This document shows, piece by piece, positions 26,345-38,000 of a DNA stretch of 64,000 nt. Where the stretch lies: contig JADMJJ010000011.1 of the NCBI GenBank assembly GCA_018780645.1, positions 372,001 to 436,000 of the forward strand, written 5' to 3'. This DNA is from Burkholderiaceae bacterium. Its GTDB lineage: Bacteria > Pseudomonadota > Gammaproteobacteria > Burkholderiales > Burkholderiaceae_C. A program made the translations under genes and the position numbers. The notes under the pieces were generated by a model. The model was not told the DNA's origin, ran no database searches, and saw only the letters and a list, made by a program, of their open reading frames with translations. Each line of letters opens with the position of its first letter. The first letter of the stretch is position 1.

Positions 26345-27133
26345 TCAGCTTGCTTCGACGCGGTGCAGCCAGGCTTGTTGGAGGGCCTGCGCCAGCCAGG
26401 CGCCGAAGTCGAAATCGGGGCCGCCGGAGTTCAAGGCCTGGGCAAGATCGCTACCCGCCAGCAAGTCCGCGGCGAAACGCCAGGCCGCCGGCTCCAGAGC
26501 CATCGCCCTCGCTCGCCATCCCTCGCGCCACACCAACACCCATGAGCCCTCGCCGGCCGCCAGCGCCGCACGCACCGGCGCGAACGGCTCCGGCTCGTCG
26601 CTGTGGTGTGCCTGCCAGATCGCCAGGACCGGGAAGTCGCTACGAAGCAAATGCACCGAGGGCATCAGCCTGAGCCGCAGCTGCTGTGGTTCGTGCTCCG
26701 CCAGCAAACCAAGGCTGGCCGGTTCGGCTTCAATATCGGCAGCACCCTCCGCGCAGCCCAGCAACCAGTCGAGCCTGGCGCTGTCGGGCAAATAGGGTTC
26801 GTCCTCCAGCTGAGGACTGTTGCGCATGAAGTTGGGCAGTTGCTCGCCCAAGCAAGCCAAGTCGCCGCGCGACGGCGGATGGACCCGCCAATAGGCCCGG
26901 GCCAGGGCGGCGAAGGCCTGCTCTCCCATCAGCGCCAGCACCGTCGGAAAGCTGCTGGCCAGCGCCCGCTCGGCCGACGCCCCGGCATTGGCACGGTAGG
27001 CGCTCAATCCACGGGCCAGCCGCCCACCCTGCTCGCACAGCCAAGGTGCCAGCGCATGCTCGCCGCCCGGCGACTGAAGTGCCCGGACCAGCGCCTGCTG
27101 GCGCTGCAGCTCACGCGTGTGGCCCTCGCTCAC
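26345..27133 (-). CDS. bufC: DUF2063 protein, bufferin maturation partner (BufC/HvfC type)
   Basis: Protein of 262 residues matching the DUF2063 layout. The N-terminal domain holds [74 protein letters not shown] and [13 protein letters not shown]. The C-terminal part is more variable (WLVWREGW-like segments). In bufferin and related systems this partner recognises the precursor and presents it to the MNIO enzyme (family knowledge). Its start overlaps the stop of the DUF692 gene by four bases (ATGA). It is convergent with tolA, with only four bases between the stops. Confidence 0.85.
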   Translation of the reverse strand: MSEGHTRELQRQQALVRALQSPGGEHALAPWLCEQGGRLARGLSAYRANAGASAERALASSFPTVLALMGEQAFAALARAYWRVHPPSRGDLACLGEQLPNFMRNSPQLEDEPYLPDSARLDWLLGCAEGAADIEAEPASLGLLAEHEPQQLRLRLMPSVHLLRSDFPVLAIWQAHHSDEPEPFAPVRAALAAGEGSWVLVWREGWRARAMALEPAAWRFAADLLAGSDLAQALNSGGPDFDFGAWLAQALQQAWLHRVEAS

Positions 27134-27981
27134 AGGGCCTCCATGCGCTGCAAGGCCTGGGCAGCCTCATCGAGGAGCACGCTCAAGGCGGGCACGTCGG
27201 TGTCCCACTCCAGCAGGGTGGGTTTAGGGCCCAGGCGCTGAAGCGCGTACTCATAAGCCGTCCACACCGGCGCATGCACACGGCTCCCATGATCATCGAT
27301 GACCAGGTCCCCAGTGTCGCAATAGCCGGCCAGATGGATCTCGCCCACCGTGAGCGGATCGATCTGCTCCAGCCAGCGCTGCACCTCAGCGGCGGCCTGC
27401 GCTTCGTCAGGCTGACGGTTCAGCGCGTTGACCATCAGATTGTTCACGTCCAGCAGCAGGCCACAGCCGCTGCGCCGCGCCAGCTCGTTGAAGAACTCGG
27501 GCTCGGCCAGGCTGTCATCGGCCCAGCTCAGATAGGCGGAGAGGTTCTCCACCAGCAGCGGCCGCTTCAGCCGCTCCTGCACCCGCTGCACATTGGCCAC
27601 CATGATGCCCAGCGCCGCCGGCGTGAAGGCCAGCGGCAGCAGGTCGTTCATGTGGACCGCGGCTGACGAGGCAAGACCCGGCACACGGGCAAAGCTGGCA
27701 TGGTCTGACACCCGCACCGGAGCTGTCTCTGCCACCAGCTCGGCCAGCCGGTCCAGATGCCAGTCATCCAGCCCCATCGCCGAGCCCAGGGACAGACCCA
27801 CACCATGCAGGCTGATGTCGTAGTGCTCGCGCGCCTGGCGCAGCACCGCCCGGGCGGCGCCACCGGCGGCGAAGAAGTTCTCTGAGTGAACCTCGACAAA
27901 GCCCAAGGCAGGCAGGGTCTCCAGCAGCTCGCGGTAGTGCGGCTGCCGCAGACCTATGCCTACCTGGGCGGGTGCATGCAT
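27130..27981 (-). CDS. bufB: DUF692 multinuclear non-heme iron oxidase (MNIO), bufferin-type (BufB)
   Basis: TIM-barrel enzyme of 283 residues. Metal-ligand motifs of the MNIO family are visible in order: [64 protein letters not shown] and LLEWDTDVP. MNIOs modify cysteines of RiPP precursors, for example to thiooxazole-type rings in bufferins (established for the family). The gene sits between its likely precursor (DUF2282, 7 bases upstream) and the DUF2063 partner. The product is therefore expected to be a modified, exported copper-binding peptide; copper as ligand is inference from bufferin work. Confidence 0.9.
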   Translation of the reverse strand: MHAPAQVGIGLRQPHYRELLETLPALGFVEVHSENFFAAGGAARAVLRQAREHYDISLHGVGLSLGSAMGLDDWHLDRLAELVAETAPVRVSDHASFARVPGLASSAAVHMNDLLPLAFTPAALGIMVANVQRVQERLKRPLLVENLSAYLSWADDSLAEPEFFNELARRSGCGLLLDVNNLMVNALNRQPDEAQAAAEVQRWLEQIDPLTVGEIHLAGYCDTGDLVIDDHGSRVHAPVWTAYEYALQRLGPKPTLLEWDTDVPALSVLLDEAAQALQRMEAL

Positions 27982-27988
27982 CGCTCGC

Positions 27989-28267
27989 TCAGGCCTTCTT
28001 CATCTTGGCCTTGGCCTCGTCGGCCGTGAGGCCCTTCATGTCCTTGCAGGTGCCCTTGGGCACGTACTTCCATTCGTCGGTGCCCATGTCCGCCTTGGAC
28101 TGGCCCGCGCAGGAGTGGCTGCCCGACAGATTGGCGCAGTCGTTCTGGCCGGCCTTGGCGATGCCGAAGCACTTTTCCTTGGGCTTGTCCTGGGCGGCGA
28201 CCTGGCCCACCAGGCCCAGGGCCAGCACGGAAGCGAGGGCGGAGGAAACAATCAGCTTTTGGTTCAT
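27989..28267 (-). CDS. bufA: DUF2282 bufferin-like RiPP precursor (BufA1 type)
   Basis: Small exported precursor of 92 residues. A signal peptide ([22 protein letters not shown]) precedes a Lys-rich core with exactly four cysteines at 33, 44, 53 and 74: [35 protein letters not shown]. This is the DUF2282 pattern. In bufferins the cysteines are modified by the DUF692 enzyme and the mature peptide sequesters copper in the periplasm. It is the first gene of the minus-strand operon bufA-bufB-bufC and is divergent from an ECF sigma factor gene. No DoxX-type gene, sometimes part of such operons, is present. Confidence 0.9.
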   Translation of the reverse strand: MNQKLIVSSALASVLALGLVGQVAAQDKPKEKCFGIAKAGQNDCANLSGSHSCAGQSKADMGTDEWKYVPKGTCKDMKGLTADEAKAKMKKA

Positions 28268-28329
28268 GGTCAGATTCCAGTCAATGTGGGTGGGAGAAAG
28301 ATTTCGTCAATGTCTTGCGACCACCGTAG

Positions 28330-28355
28330 GTCGATCAACAGGTCCAAGTCCTTAC
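28330..28355 (-). promoter_or_regulatory. Candidate ECF-type promoter of the bufferin operon
   Basis: On the minus strand GTAAGG (28355-28350) and CGAC (28333-28330) are separated by exactly 16 bases, about 55 bases before the bufA start. The shape is close to GTAACC-N16-CGAA, reported for the sigma-F regulon that controls DUF2282 operons in Caulobacter. It is in the intergenic region shared with the divergent ECF gene. Two of ten positions plus the final A differ, so this is a candidate only. Confidence 0.4.
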
Positions 28356-28392
28356 ACTGCACAGCTTGTTGTTATGGAAACAGGCCTTGGTG

Positions 28393-28950
28393 ATGAGCGA
28401 TTTTGCCCGTGCTGTCGAACAGCTGCGCCCTCAATTGATGCGTTTTGCGCAGATGCAGCTGAAGAATGAGGCCTGGGCCGAAGACGCCGTGTCCGAGACC
28501 CTGCTGGCTGCGCTGGAACGGCCACAGGCCTTTGCCGGCCAGTCTCAACTGAAGACATGGCTGGTGGGCATACTGAAGCACAAGCTGATCGACCAGCTGC
28601 GCAAGCACACCCGCGAGGTTTCGACGACCACGGCCGACGACGAAGCCGATCTCGACGAGCCGCTGTTCGCCGCCGACGGCCACTGGCGCGAGGCACCACA
28701 GGACTGGGGTGACCCGGAGCACTGCCTGCGCCAGGCCGATTTCTTTGCAGTCCTGGAAGCTTGCGTGGACAAGTTGCCCGGCGTGCAGGGCCGCTTGTTC
28801 ATGATGCGTGAATGGCTGGAACTGGACACCGACGAGATCTGTAAGGAGTTGGCCATCACCCCGACCAATCTTTGGGTGATGCTGCATCGCGCGAGGCTGC
28901 GTTTGCGTGACTGTCTGCAGCTCAGCTGGTTCGCCGGCGCCCAGGCCTGA
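28393..28950 (+). CDS. ECF-family RNA polymerase sigma factor
   Basis: Protein of about 185 residues from the ATG at 28393 (the ORF track starts nine codons earlier at a TTG). Region 2 reads RPQLMRFAQMQLKNEAWAEDAVSETLLAALERP and QLKTWLVGILKHKLIDQLRKHTREV. Region 4 reads DKLPGVQGRLFMMREWLELDTDEICKELAITPTNLWVMLHRARLRLRDCL. These are complete sigma-2 and sigma-4 domains of an extracytoplasmic-function factor. It is divergent from bufABC and followed directly by a small zinc-binding anti-sigma gene. It probably drives its own operon and bufABC under metal or redox stress; that is inference from position and from sigma-F precedents. Confidence 0.92.
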   Translation: MSDFARAVEQLRPQLMRFAQMQLKNEAWAEDAVSETLLAALERPQAFAGQSQLKTWLVGILKHKLIDQLRKHTREVSTTTADDEADLDEPLFAADGHWREAPQDWGDPEHCLRQADFFAVLEACVDKLPGVQGRLFMMREWLELDTDEICKELAITPTNLWVMLHRARLRLRDCLQLSWFAGAQA

Positions 28951-28960
28951 GGGAATCTAA

Positions 28961-29161
28961 ATGAAATTGATGAGGAATTGCCGCGAGGTGACCGGCCTGA
29001 CCCTGCAATCGCTCGATCGCGAGCTGAGCTGGCAGGAGCGCCTGGCCGTGCGTCTGCACATGGTGATCTGCTCGGCCTGCCCCAAGTTCGCACGTCAAGC
29101 GCAGTTCATGCGCAGCGCCATGGGGCGCTGGAAAAGCTACTCGGAGCAGGACAAGCGCTGA
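28961..29161 (+). CDS. Small zinc-binding anti-sigma factor (zf-HC2 type)
   Basis: Only 66 residues and no membrane helix. It shows the anti-sigma zinc motif: Cys7 (NCREVTGL), then His33, Cys37 and Cys40 in LHMVICSACPKF, i.e. H-x3-C-x2-C. The segment TLQSLDRELSWQERLAVRLH is the typical helix after the first ligand. It follows the ECF gene by 10 bases, with a GAGGGAA ribosome-binding site. A soluble, minimal ZAS-type protein suggests sensing in the cytoplasm (thiols, metals or oxidants) rather than across the membrane; this is inference. Confidence 0.85.
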   Translation: MKLMRNCREVTGLTLQSLDRELSWQERLAVRLHMVICSACPKFARQAQFMRSAMGRWKSYSEQDKR

Positions 29162-29242
29162 ATTCAAGCCATCTTTTAGGGATGGCAGCGCCGCGGTGAT
29201 GGGCATAAAAAGCGCTCACCTTGAACTGCTGGAGCGCCCACC

Positions 29243-30298
29243 ATGCTGCGTTGCACCTGCCACCCTCACCCGCTGCTGTGCATCATCCCGCCCTATATGC
29301 TGGACAACCTCAGCACCTCGTCGGACGCCGCGGTGCGCAAGCAGGCGGTGGATGCCATCGCCGCCTCGGCCGAAGCGCGCGCCGTACGCACGGTCATGCA
29401 GTCGATGCCGATGATGGCGGCCTTCGCCTCGCCCTCGGCCAAGAAGAATCGCCTGATCCACGACGTCAAGGGCCTGGGCATGAGCCGGCTGCCCGGCAAG
29501 CTGGTGCGCAAGGAGGGCGACAAGGCGGTGGCCGACCCGGCCGTGAACGAGGCCTATGACCACAGCGGCGTGACCTATGACTTCTACATGAAACAGTTCC
29601 AGCGCAACTCGCTGGACGGCCGCGGCACCACGCTTATCTCCAGTGTGCACCTGGGCAAGAAGCTCAATAACGCGTTCTGGAATGGCCAGCAGATGGCCTA
29701 TGGCGACGGCGACGGCCAGCTGTTCGTGCGTTTCACCAAGTCGCTGGACGTGGTCGGCCATGAGCTTACCCATGGCGTGATCTCGCACGAGTGCAATCTG
29801 GAATATCAGGATGAGTCGGGCGCGCTGAACGAGCACTTCGCCGATGTGTTCGGCGTGCTGATCAGCCAGTGGAAGAAGAAGCACACGGCCGCCAAGGCGA
29901 CCTGGCTGGTCGGCAAGGAGATCATGGGCCCCGGCACCAAGGCCAAGGCGCTACGCGACTTCGGCCCTGGCAAGGCCTACGAGAACGACCCCAACCTGGG
30001 CACCGACCCGCAACCCAAGCATCTGCGCGACAAGTTCGTCGGCAGCTTCGACAATGGCGGCGTGCACCTGAACTCTGGCATCTTCAATCACGCCTTCTTC
30101 CTGTTTGCCAAGGCGGTCGGCGGCTACGCCTATAACGAGCCGGCGGCGATCTGGTATGAGACCATGCGCAAGCTGTCGAGCAACAGCCAGTTCGTCGACA
30201 TGGTCACGACCACACAGATGGTGGCTGCCAAGAACCATGGCAGCGGCAGCAAGCAATTGAAGGCCCTCAACGATGCCTGGAAAGCGGTTGGATTCTGA
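29243..30298 (+). CDS. Protealysin-like M4 metalloprotease
   Basis: Zinc protease of 351 residues without a signal peptide. The zinc motif HELTH is at residues 173-177 and the third ligand in GALNEHFAD (Glu197). DNGGVHLNSGIFNHAF carries the conserved histidine. The N-terminus has the short propeptide with the PPYML motif (CIIPPYMLDNLS), diagnostic of the protealysin subgroup, in which a short propeptide replaces the long FTP/PepSY propeptide. Protealysins act inside or after release from the cell and in Serratia are linked to invasion. An emfourin-like inhibitor gene overlaps its 3' end. Confidence 0.93.
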   Translation: MLRCTCHPHPLLCIIPPYMLDNLSTSSDAAVRKQAVDAIAASAEARAVRTVMQSMPMMAAFASPSAKKNRLIHDVKGLGMSRLPGKLVRKEGDKAVADPAVNEAYDHSGVTYDFYMKQFQRNSLDGRGTTLISSVHLGKKLNNAFWNGQQMAYGDGDGQLFVRFTKSLDVVGHELTHGVISHECNLEYQDESGALNEHFADVFGVLISQWKKKHTAAKATWLVGKEIMGPGTKAKALRDFGPGKAYENDPNLGTDPQPKHLRDKFVGSFDNGGVHLNSGIFNHAFFLFAKAVGGYAYNEPAAIWYETMRKLSSNSQFVDMVTTTQMVAAKNHGSGSKQLKALNDAWKAVGF

Positions 30299-30595
30299 TG
30301 TTGTGGACTGGCAGCAGCTGCGGCTGACCGAGCAAGGCGGCTTCGCCGGCCTGCTGCGCGGGGCCGAGTTGCGCGCCGTCGACCTGGATGCCAAACAGGC
30401 AGGCCGCATCGCGAAGTTGCTGGGCCAGGCCCAGGGCGCGGCCCGCCAGGCGCCCGGCTATCCCGATGGCCAGACCCTGAGCCTGGAGGTGCAGGCCGCC
30501 AGCGGCCCCTGGACCGCCCAGTTCGACTGCGCCGACCTGCCCGAGGCAGTGGATAAGCTCAAGGGCCTGCTGACCCTCAGGCCCATCGCCCCACG

Positions 30596-30599
<4 letters not shown>
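30273..30599 (+). CDS. Emfourin-like protealysin inhibitor
   Basis: Small cytoplasmic protein of 108 residues (or 98 if the GTG at 30303 is the start), overlapping the end of the protease gene. It has [53 protein letters not shown] and a basic C-terminus. Position, size and the 'GG-a-G' N-terminal pattern fit emfourin, the protein inhibitor encoded with protealysin in Serratia. Its role would be to keep the protease inactive until release. The identification rests on context and on short motif similarity, so it is moderately sure. It is convergent with oplAH with a 4-base overlap of stops. Confidence 0.75.
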
Positions 30600-34231
<3,632 letters not shown>

Positions 34232-34263
34232 GGTGCTTGATCTCGTCGTTCGTGAGAATTTGC

Positions 34264-34300
34264 GTGCCAGACCTTGTTGCTCGGCAACAAGCTCTGGCAC
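34264..34300 (-). terminator. Long hairpin between the winged-helix regulator and oplAH
   Basis: GTGCCAGA pairs with TCTGGCAC, and inside, after one C/C mismatch, CTTGTTGC pairs with GCAACAAG around a TCG loop: 16 pairs in total. It starts 8 bases after the regulator stop and ends 33 bases before the oplAH start. No T-tract follows, so it may be a processing or attenuation site rather than a simple terminator. Confidence 0.5.
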
Positions 34301-34307
34301 CAACTGA

Positions 34308-34880
34308 CTAAAGAGAGGTGGCGGCGCGGGCGGCCTGGTCATACAGGCCCGACATGCTGCGCAGCAGCCGCGCCATCTCGCCGATGTCATGGTTGCGCTC
34401 GACGTCCAGGTTGTCCACCAGGCAGGCCTCGCGCACCTCGCGGTAGCGCGTCGCGGCGGCCTCACCCTCGGGTGTCGGGCTGTAGAAGACTTCCTTGCCC
34501 TGCTTCTCGGCCAGCACCAGGCCGGCGGTAACCAGCTTCTTCAGGCCGTAGGCGACGACATGGGTGTCTTCGTAGTTCAGCACGAAGCAGATGTCGGCCA
34601 GCTTCTTGTTGCGGGCGCGGTGATTGACGTGGTGCAGCAGCAGCACGTCGGTGATCGTCAGATCCGGACACCCGCTGGCTGCCATGCAGCGCACGGCCCA
34701 GCGCGAGAAGGCGTTCCAGGCCACGATCAGGCCGAACTCGAACTCCGACAGCTCCAGGCTGCGTGGCGACACCAGGTGCGAGGAAGAGACGATGCCGCGG
34801 GCACTGGTCGGCGCGGGCATTTCGGGCTTGGCACTCTTGGCTACGGCCTTCCTGGGACTGTTGCTGGTCTTGCTGGCCAT
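34308..34880 (-). CDS. Winged-helix (MarR-like) transcriptional regulator
   Basis: Protein of 190 residues with a basic, Pro/Ala-rich N-terminal tail of about 30 residues. A winged-helix domain follows: [73 protein letters not shown], and the wing [31 protein letters not shown]. This matches the predicted MarR-like group with an HTH_27 domain. It is upstream of oplAH on the same strand and divergent from the dctPQM genes across an AT-rich gap. It likely controls both units; ligand unknown, perhaps pyroglutamate or a hydantoin-like compound (inference). Confidence 0.85.
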   Translation of the reverse strand: MASKTSNSPRKAVAKSAKPEMPAPTSARGIVSSSHLVSPRSLELSEFEFGLIVAWNAFSRWAVRCMAASGCPDLTITDVLLLHHVNHRARNKKLADICFVLNYEDTHVVAYGLKKLVTAGLVLAEKQGKEVFYSPTPEGEAAATRYREVREACLVDNLDVERNHDIGEMARLLRSMSGLYDQAARAATSL

Positions 34881-34896
34881 GGCCGCCTCCGCGATG

Positions 34897-34950
34897 TTGT
34901 CGACACTTTATTTATAAATTATCGTCAATCTTCAAATATTTTGGAATCCT
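34897..34950. promoter_or_regulatory. AT-rich control region between the regulator gene and dctP
   Basis: This island differs sharply from the high-GC surroundings. It contains GTCGAC, the palindrome ATTTATAAAT (34910-34919) and AAATATTT, all just upstream of the regulator start. These symmetric elements are plausible operator half-sites for the winged-helix protein and overlap where the divergent promoters should be. Confidence 0.4.
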
Positions 34951-35028
34951 GGGGTCAACCACTATCGGCAAGACTGGCGACACGGCGCATGCTTCGCAGG
35001 TCGTTCTACCCCACCCACTGGAGTGATC

Positions 35029-36009
35029 ATGAAAGCTTCCCGTCGTCTTATCCTCACCGCCGTCCTGCTGGCCTGCGGTGCCGGTCAAGTGGCCCAGGCG
35101 CAAGTGAAATGGGACCTGCCCGCCGCCTATCCGGCCACCAATTTCCACACCGAAAACCTGATGCAGCTGGCCGCCGATGTGGACAAGGCGACCGGCGGCA
35201 AGCTCAAGATCACCGTACACGCCAATGCCTCGCTGTTCAAGGCGCCCGAGATCAAGCGGGCCGTGCAGGGCGGCCAGGCACAGATGGGCGAGATCCTGCT
35301 GGTCAACTACCAGAACGAATGGCAGACCTTCGGCGCCGACGGCTTGCCCTTCCTGGCCGACAGCTATGATGAATCGGCCAAGCTCTACAAGGCGCAGAAG
35401 CCGGCGCTGGAAAAGAAGCTGGCCGAGCAGGGCATGATGCTGCTGTACAGCGTGGCCTGGCCCCCGCAAGGCATCTTCAGCAAGAAGCCGATCAACTCGG
35501 CCGCAGACCTGAAGGGCATTAAGTGGCGCGCCTACAGCCCCGCCACCGCGCGCATCGCGGAGCTGGTCGGAGCCCAGCCGGTCACCGTGCAGGCGGCCGA
35601 GCTGTCGCAGGCCATGGCCACCGGGGTGATTGAGTCATACATGTCCTCCGGCGCCACCGGCTACGACACCAAGACCTATGAGCACCTGAAATACTTCTAT
35701 GACACCCAGGCCTGGCTGCCGAAGAATGCTGTGCTGGTCAACAAGGCGGCCTTCGACGCGCTCGACAAGCCCACGCAGGCCGCCCTGCTGAAGGCTGGCG
35801 CCGATGCCGAGACCCGCGGCACGGCCCTGTCCAAGCAGAAGAACACCGAGTACCTGGACCTGCTGAAGAAGAACGGCATGAACATCCTGCCGCCCTCGGC
35901 CCAGCTGAAGGCCGACATGAAGAAGGCCGGTGACACCATGCTCAAGGAATGGCTTGAGAAGGCCGGCCCCGAGGGCAAGGCCGTGGTGGACAGCTACGGC
36001 AAGATGTGA
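35029..36009 (+). CDS. dctP: TRAP transporter substrate-binding protein DctP
   Basis: Periplasmic binding protein of 326 residues. ATG at 35029 follows a TGGAG ribosome-binding site. Signal peptide: RLILTAVLLACGAGQVAQAQ. DctP features: KWDLPAAYPATNFHTENLMQLAADVDKATGGKLKITVH, FKAPEIKRAVQGGQAQMGEILL, and the substrate-carboxylate Arg region LKGIKWRAYSPATARIAELVGAQPVTVQAAELSQAMATGVIESYMSS. The ligand is probably a carboxylate; the neighbouring 5-oxoprolinase makes pyroglutamate or a similar acid a reasonable guess. It is first in the dctP-dctQ-dctM operon. Confidence 0.93.
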   Translation: MKASRRLILTAVLLACGAGQVAQAQVKWDLPAAYPATNFHTENLMQLAADVDKATGGKLKITVHANASLFKAPEIKRAVQGGQAQMGEILLVNYQNEWQTFGADGLPFLADSYDESAKLYKAQKPALEKKLAEQGMMLLYSVAWPPQGIFSKKPINSAADLKGIKWRAYSPATARIAELVGAQPVTVQAAELSQAMATGVIESYMSSGATGYDTKTYEHLKYFYDTQAWLPKNAVLVNKAAFDALDKPTQAALLKAGADAETRGTALSKQKNTEYLDLLKKNGMNILPPSAQLKADMKKAGDTMLKEWLEKAGPEGKAVVDSYGKM

Positions 36010-36554
36010 TGGCAAGCGCGCCCGCCGCAGCGCCGCCGAGTGCGGCGCGCCGTCTGCTGGACGGTCTTTTCGATGGCGCGGCCGCCCTGGGCGCGCTGTG
36101 CATGGTGGCCCTGCTGCTGATGGTGCTGCTGTCGGTGGTGCAGCGCCAGCTGAACTTCCATGTGCCGGGCACCGATGCCTATGCCGGCTATCTGATGGCC
36201 GGGGCCGGCTTTCTGGCCCTGGCCCACACGCTGAAGCGCGGCGAGCATATCCGGGTCACGCTGATACTTGGACTGTTGCATGGTCGCACGCAGCGTGCGC
36301 TCGAGCTGTTCTCTCTCACCGTGGCTTCGGTGCTGGCCATTGCCATGGCCTGGTTCAGCGCTCGGCTGGCCTATCAGTCGTGGACCTTCCATGACATCTC
36401 CACGCTCAGCGACGGCACGCCACTGTGGCTGCCGCAGCTGAGCATGGCCGCAGGCACCCTGGTGCTGGCGATTGCCTTTATCGATGAGCTGCAACTCGAG
36501 TGGCGCGGTCTGCGCATTGCTGCCAGTAGCGAGGAAGCCCTGCACAATGAATGA
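36009..36554 (+). CDS. dctQ: TRAP transporter small permease DctQ
   Basis: Membrane protein of about 181 residues with four helices (near 20-42, 58-76, 98-120, 138-160). The DctQ pattern VVQRQLNFHVPGTDAYAGYLMAGAGFLALAHTLKRGEHIRVTLI is clear. The start (ATG at 36009) overlaps the dctP stop (TGATG). It overlaps the dctM start by eight bases. It forms the membrane complex with DctM. Confidence 0.92.
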   Translation: MASAPAAAPPSAARRLLDGLFDGAAALGALCMVALLLMVLLSVVQRQLNFHVPGTDAYAGYLMAGAGFLALAHTLKRGEHIRVTLILGLLHGRTQRALELFSLTVASVLAIAMAWFSARLAYQSWTFHDISTLSDGTPLWLPQLSMAAGTLVLAIAFIDELQLEWRGLRIAASSEEALHNE

Positions 36555-37848
36555 CATCGCCATCACCCTGCTGCTGATCGTCTCGCTGTTCCTGATTCTG
36601 GGCAGCGGTGTCTGGATCGGACTGGCGCTTTCCGGCGTGGCCTGGGTGGCGATGTCGCTGTTCAGCCCCCGCTCGGCCGGCGACGCGATGGCCGTGACGA
36701 TCTGGGGCTCGGCCTCGGGCTGGACCCTGACCGCCCTGCCGCTGTTCATCTGGATGGGGGAGATCCTGTTCCGTACCCGGCTGTCCAGCGATATGTTCCG
36801 CGGCCTGGCGCCCTGGCTGCAGCATCTGCCGGGCCGCCTGCTGCACACCAATGTGGTGGGCTGCGCGATTTTCGCCGCCGTGTCGGGCTCGAGTGCCGCC
36901 ACCTGCGCCACCATTGGCAAGATGACCCTGCCCGAGCTGAAGCGGCGCGGCTATCCGGACGACATTTCGATCGGGTCTCTTGCCGGCGCCGGCACCTTGG
37001 GTCTGCTGATACCGCCGTCCATCATCATGATCGTCTATGGCGTCACCGCCGATGTGTCGATCTCCGATCTGTTCATTGCCGGCGTGCTGCCCGGCATCAT
37101 GCTGGCCGGCCTGTTTTCGGGCTATCTGATCTTCTGGGCGCTGCGCAACCCGGACAAGGTGCCGCCGGCCGATGCGCCCATGAGTTTCATGGAGAAGCTG
37201 CGCGCCTCCGGTAGCCTGATTCCGGTGGTGCTGCTGATCAGTGCCGTGCTGGGCTCGATCTACGCCGGCATCGCCACCGCCACCGAGGCCGCGGCCGTCG
37301 GCGTGCTGGGCTCGCTGCTACTGTCGGCGCTGCAGGGCTCGTTGAACTGGCAGAGCTTCCGCGACTCGCTGCTGGGCGGCACGCGGCTGTACTGCATGAT
37401 CGCCTTGATTCTCTCGGGCGCGGCCTTCCTGACCTTGGCGATGGGCTATATCGGCTTGCCCCGACATCTGGCCGAATGGATCGCCACACTGGGCCTGAGC
37501 CCCTTCGGCCTGCTCATGATGATGATGCTGTTCTACATCGTGCTCGGCTGCTTTCTGGACGGCATCTCGATGGTGGTGCTGACCATGGGCGTGGTCATGC
37601 CCACGGTGCTCAAGGCCGGCATTGACCCGCTGTGGTTCGGCATCTTCATCGTGCTGGTGGTCGAGATGGCCCAGATCACACCGCCGGTGGGCTTCAATCT
37701 GTTCGTGCTGCAAGGCATGACCAGGCGCGAGATCGGCTACATCTCGCGCGTCACCCTGCCCTTCTTCTTCCTGATGGCTGCGGCGGTCGTGCTGATCTAT
37801 GTGTTCCCGCAGATCGTCACCTATCTGCCACTGCGGATGAAGGCCTAG
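36547..37848 (+). CDS. dctM: TRAP transporter large permease DctM
   Basis: Membrane protein of 433 residues with about 12 helices. The ATG at 36547 (MNDIAITLLLIVSLFLILG) is used; the ORF track start is too far upstream. DctM signatures: FAAVSGSSAATCATIGKMTLPELKRRGYP, AGAGTLGLLIPPSIIMIVYGV, FIAGVLPGIMLAGLF, and GCFLDGISMVVLTMGVVMPTV with QITPPVGFNLFVLQGM at the end. A strong terminator follows. The complex would use a sodium gradient for uptake. Confidence 0.95.
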   Translation: MNDIAITLLLIVSLFLILGSGVWIGLALSGVAWVAMSLFSPRSAGDAMAVTIWGSASGWTLTALPLFIWMGEILFRTRLSSDMFRGLAPWLQHLPGRLLHTNVVGCAIFAAVSGSSAATCATIGKMTLPELKRRGYPDDISIGSLAGAGTLGLLIPPSIIMIVYGVTADVSISDLFIAGVLPGIMLAGLFSGYLIFWALRNPDKVPPADAPMSFMEKLRASGSLIPVVLLISAVLGSIYAGIATATEAAAVGVLGSLLLSALQGSLNWQSFRDSLLGGTRLYCMIALILSGAAFLTLAMGYIGLPRHLAEWIATLGLSPFGLLMMMMLFYIVLGCFLDGISMVVLTMGVVMPTVLKAGIDPLWFGIFIVLVVEMAQITPPVGFNLFVLQGMTRREIGYISRVTLPFFFLMAAAVVLIYVFPQIVTYLPLRMKA

Positions 37849-37855
37849 GTCAGCG

Positions 37856-37886
37856 GGAAATAGGGGCACTTGTTGCCCCTATTTCC
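37856..37886 (+). terminator. Rho-independent terminator of the dctPQM operon
   Basis: GGAAATAGGGGCA pairs with TGCCCCTATTTCC around a five-base loop, a 13-bp stem starting 8 bases after the dctM stop. The stem's own A-run and T-run allow bidirectional action. It separates the TRAP operon from the MSHA operon. Confidence 0.8.
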
Positions 37887-38000
37887 GTGCGCTGGGCGCA
37901 AGCGGCGCCCCATACCATCCTCGCAATGGCGTTAGCATGGCGCAGGCGGCTTGCCGCGCGCGCTTCAGCCGTGTCTGACGGCCCGTATTGGGAGATTGCT

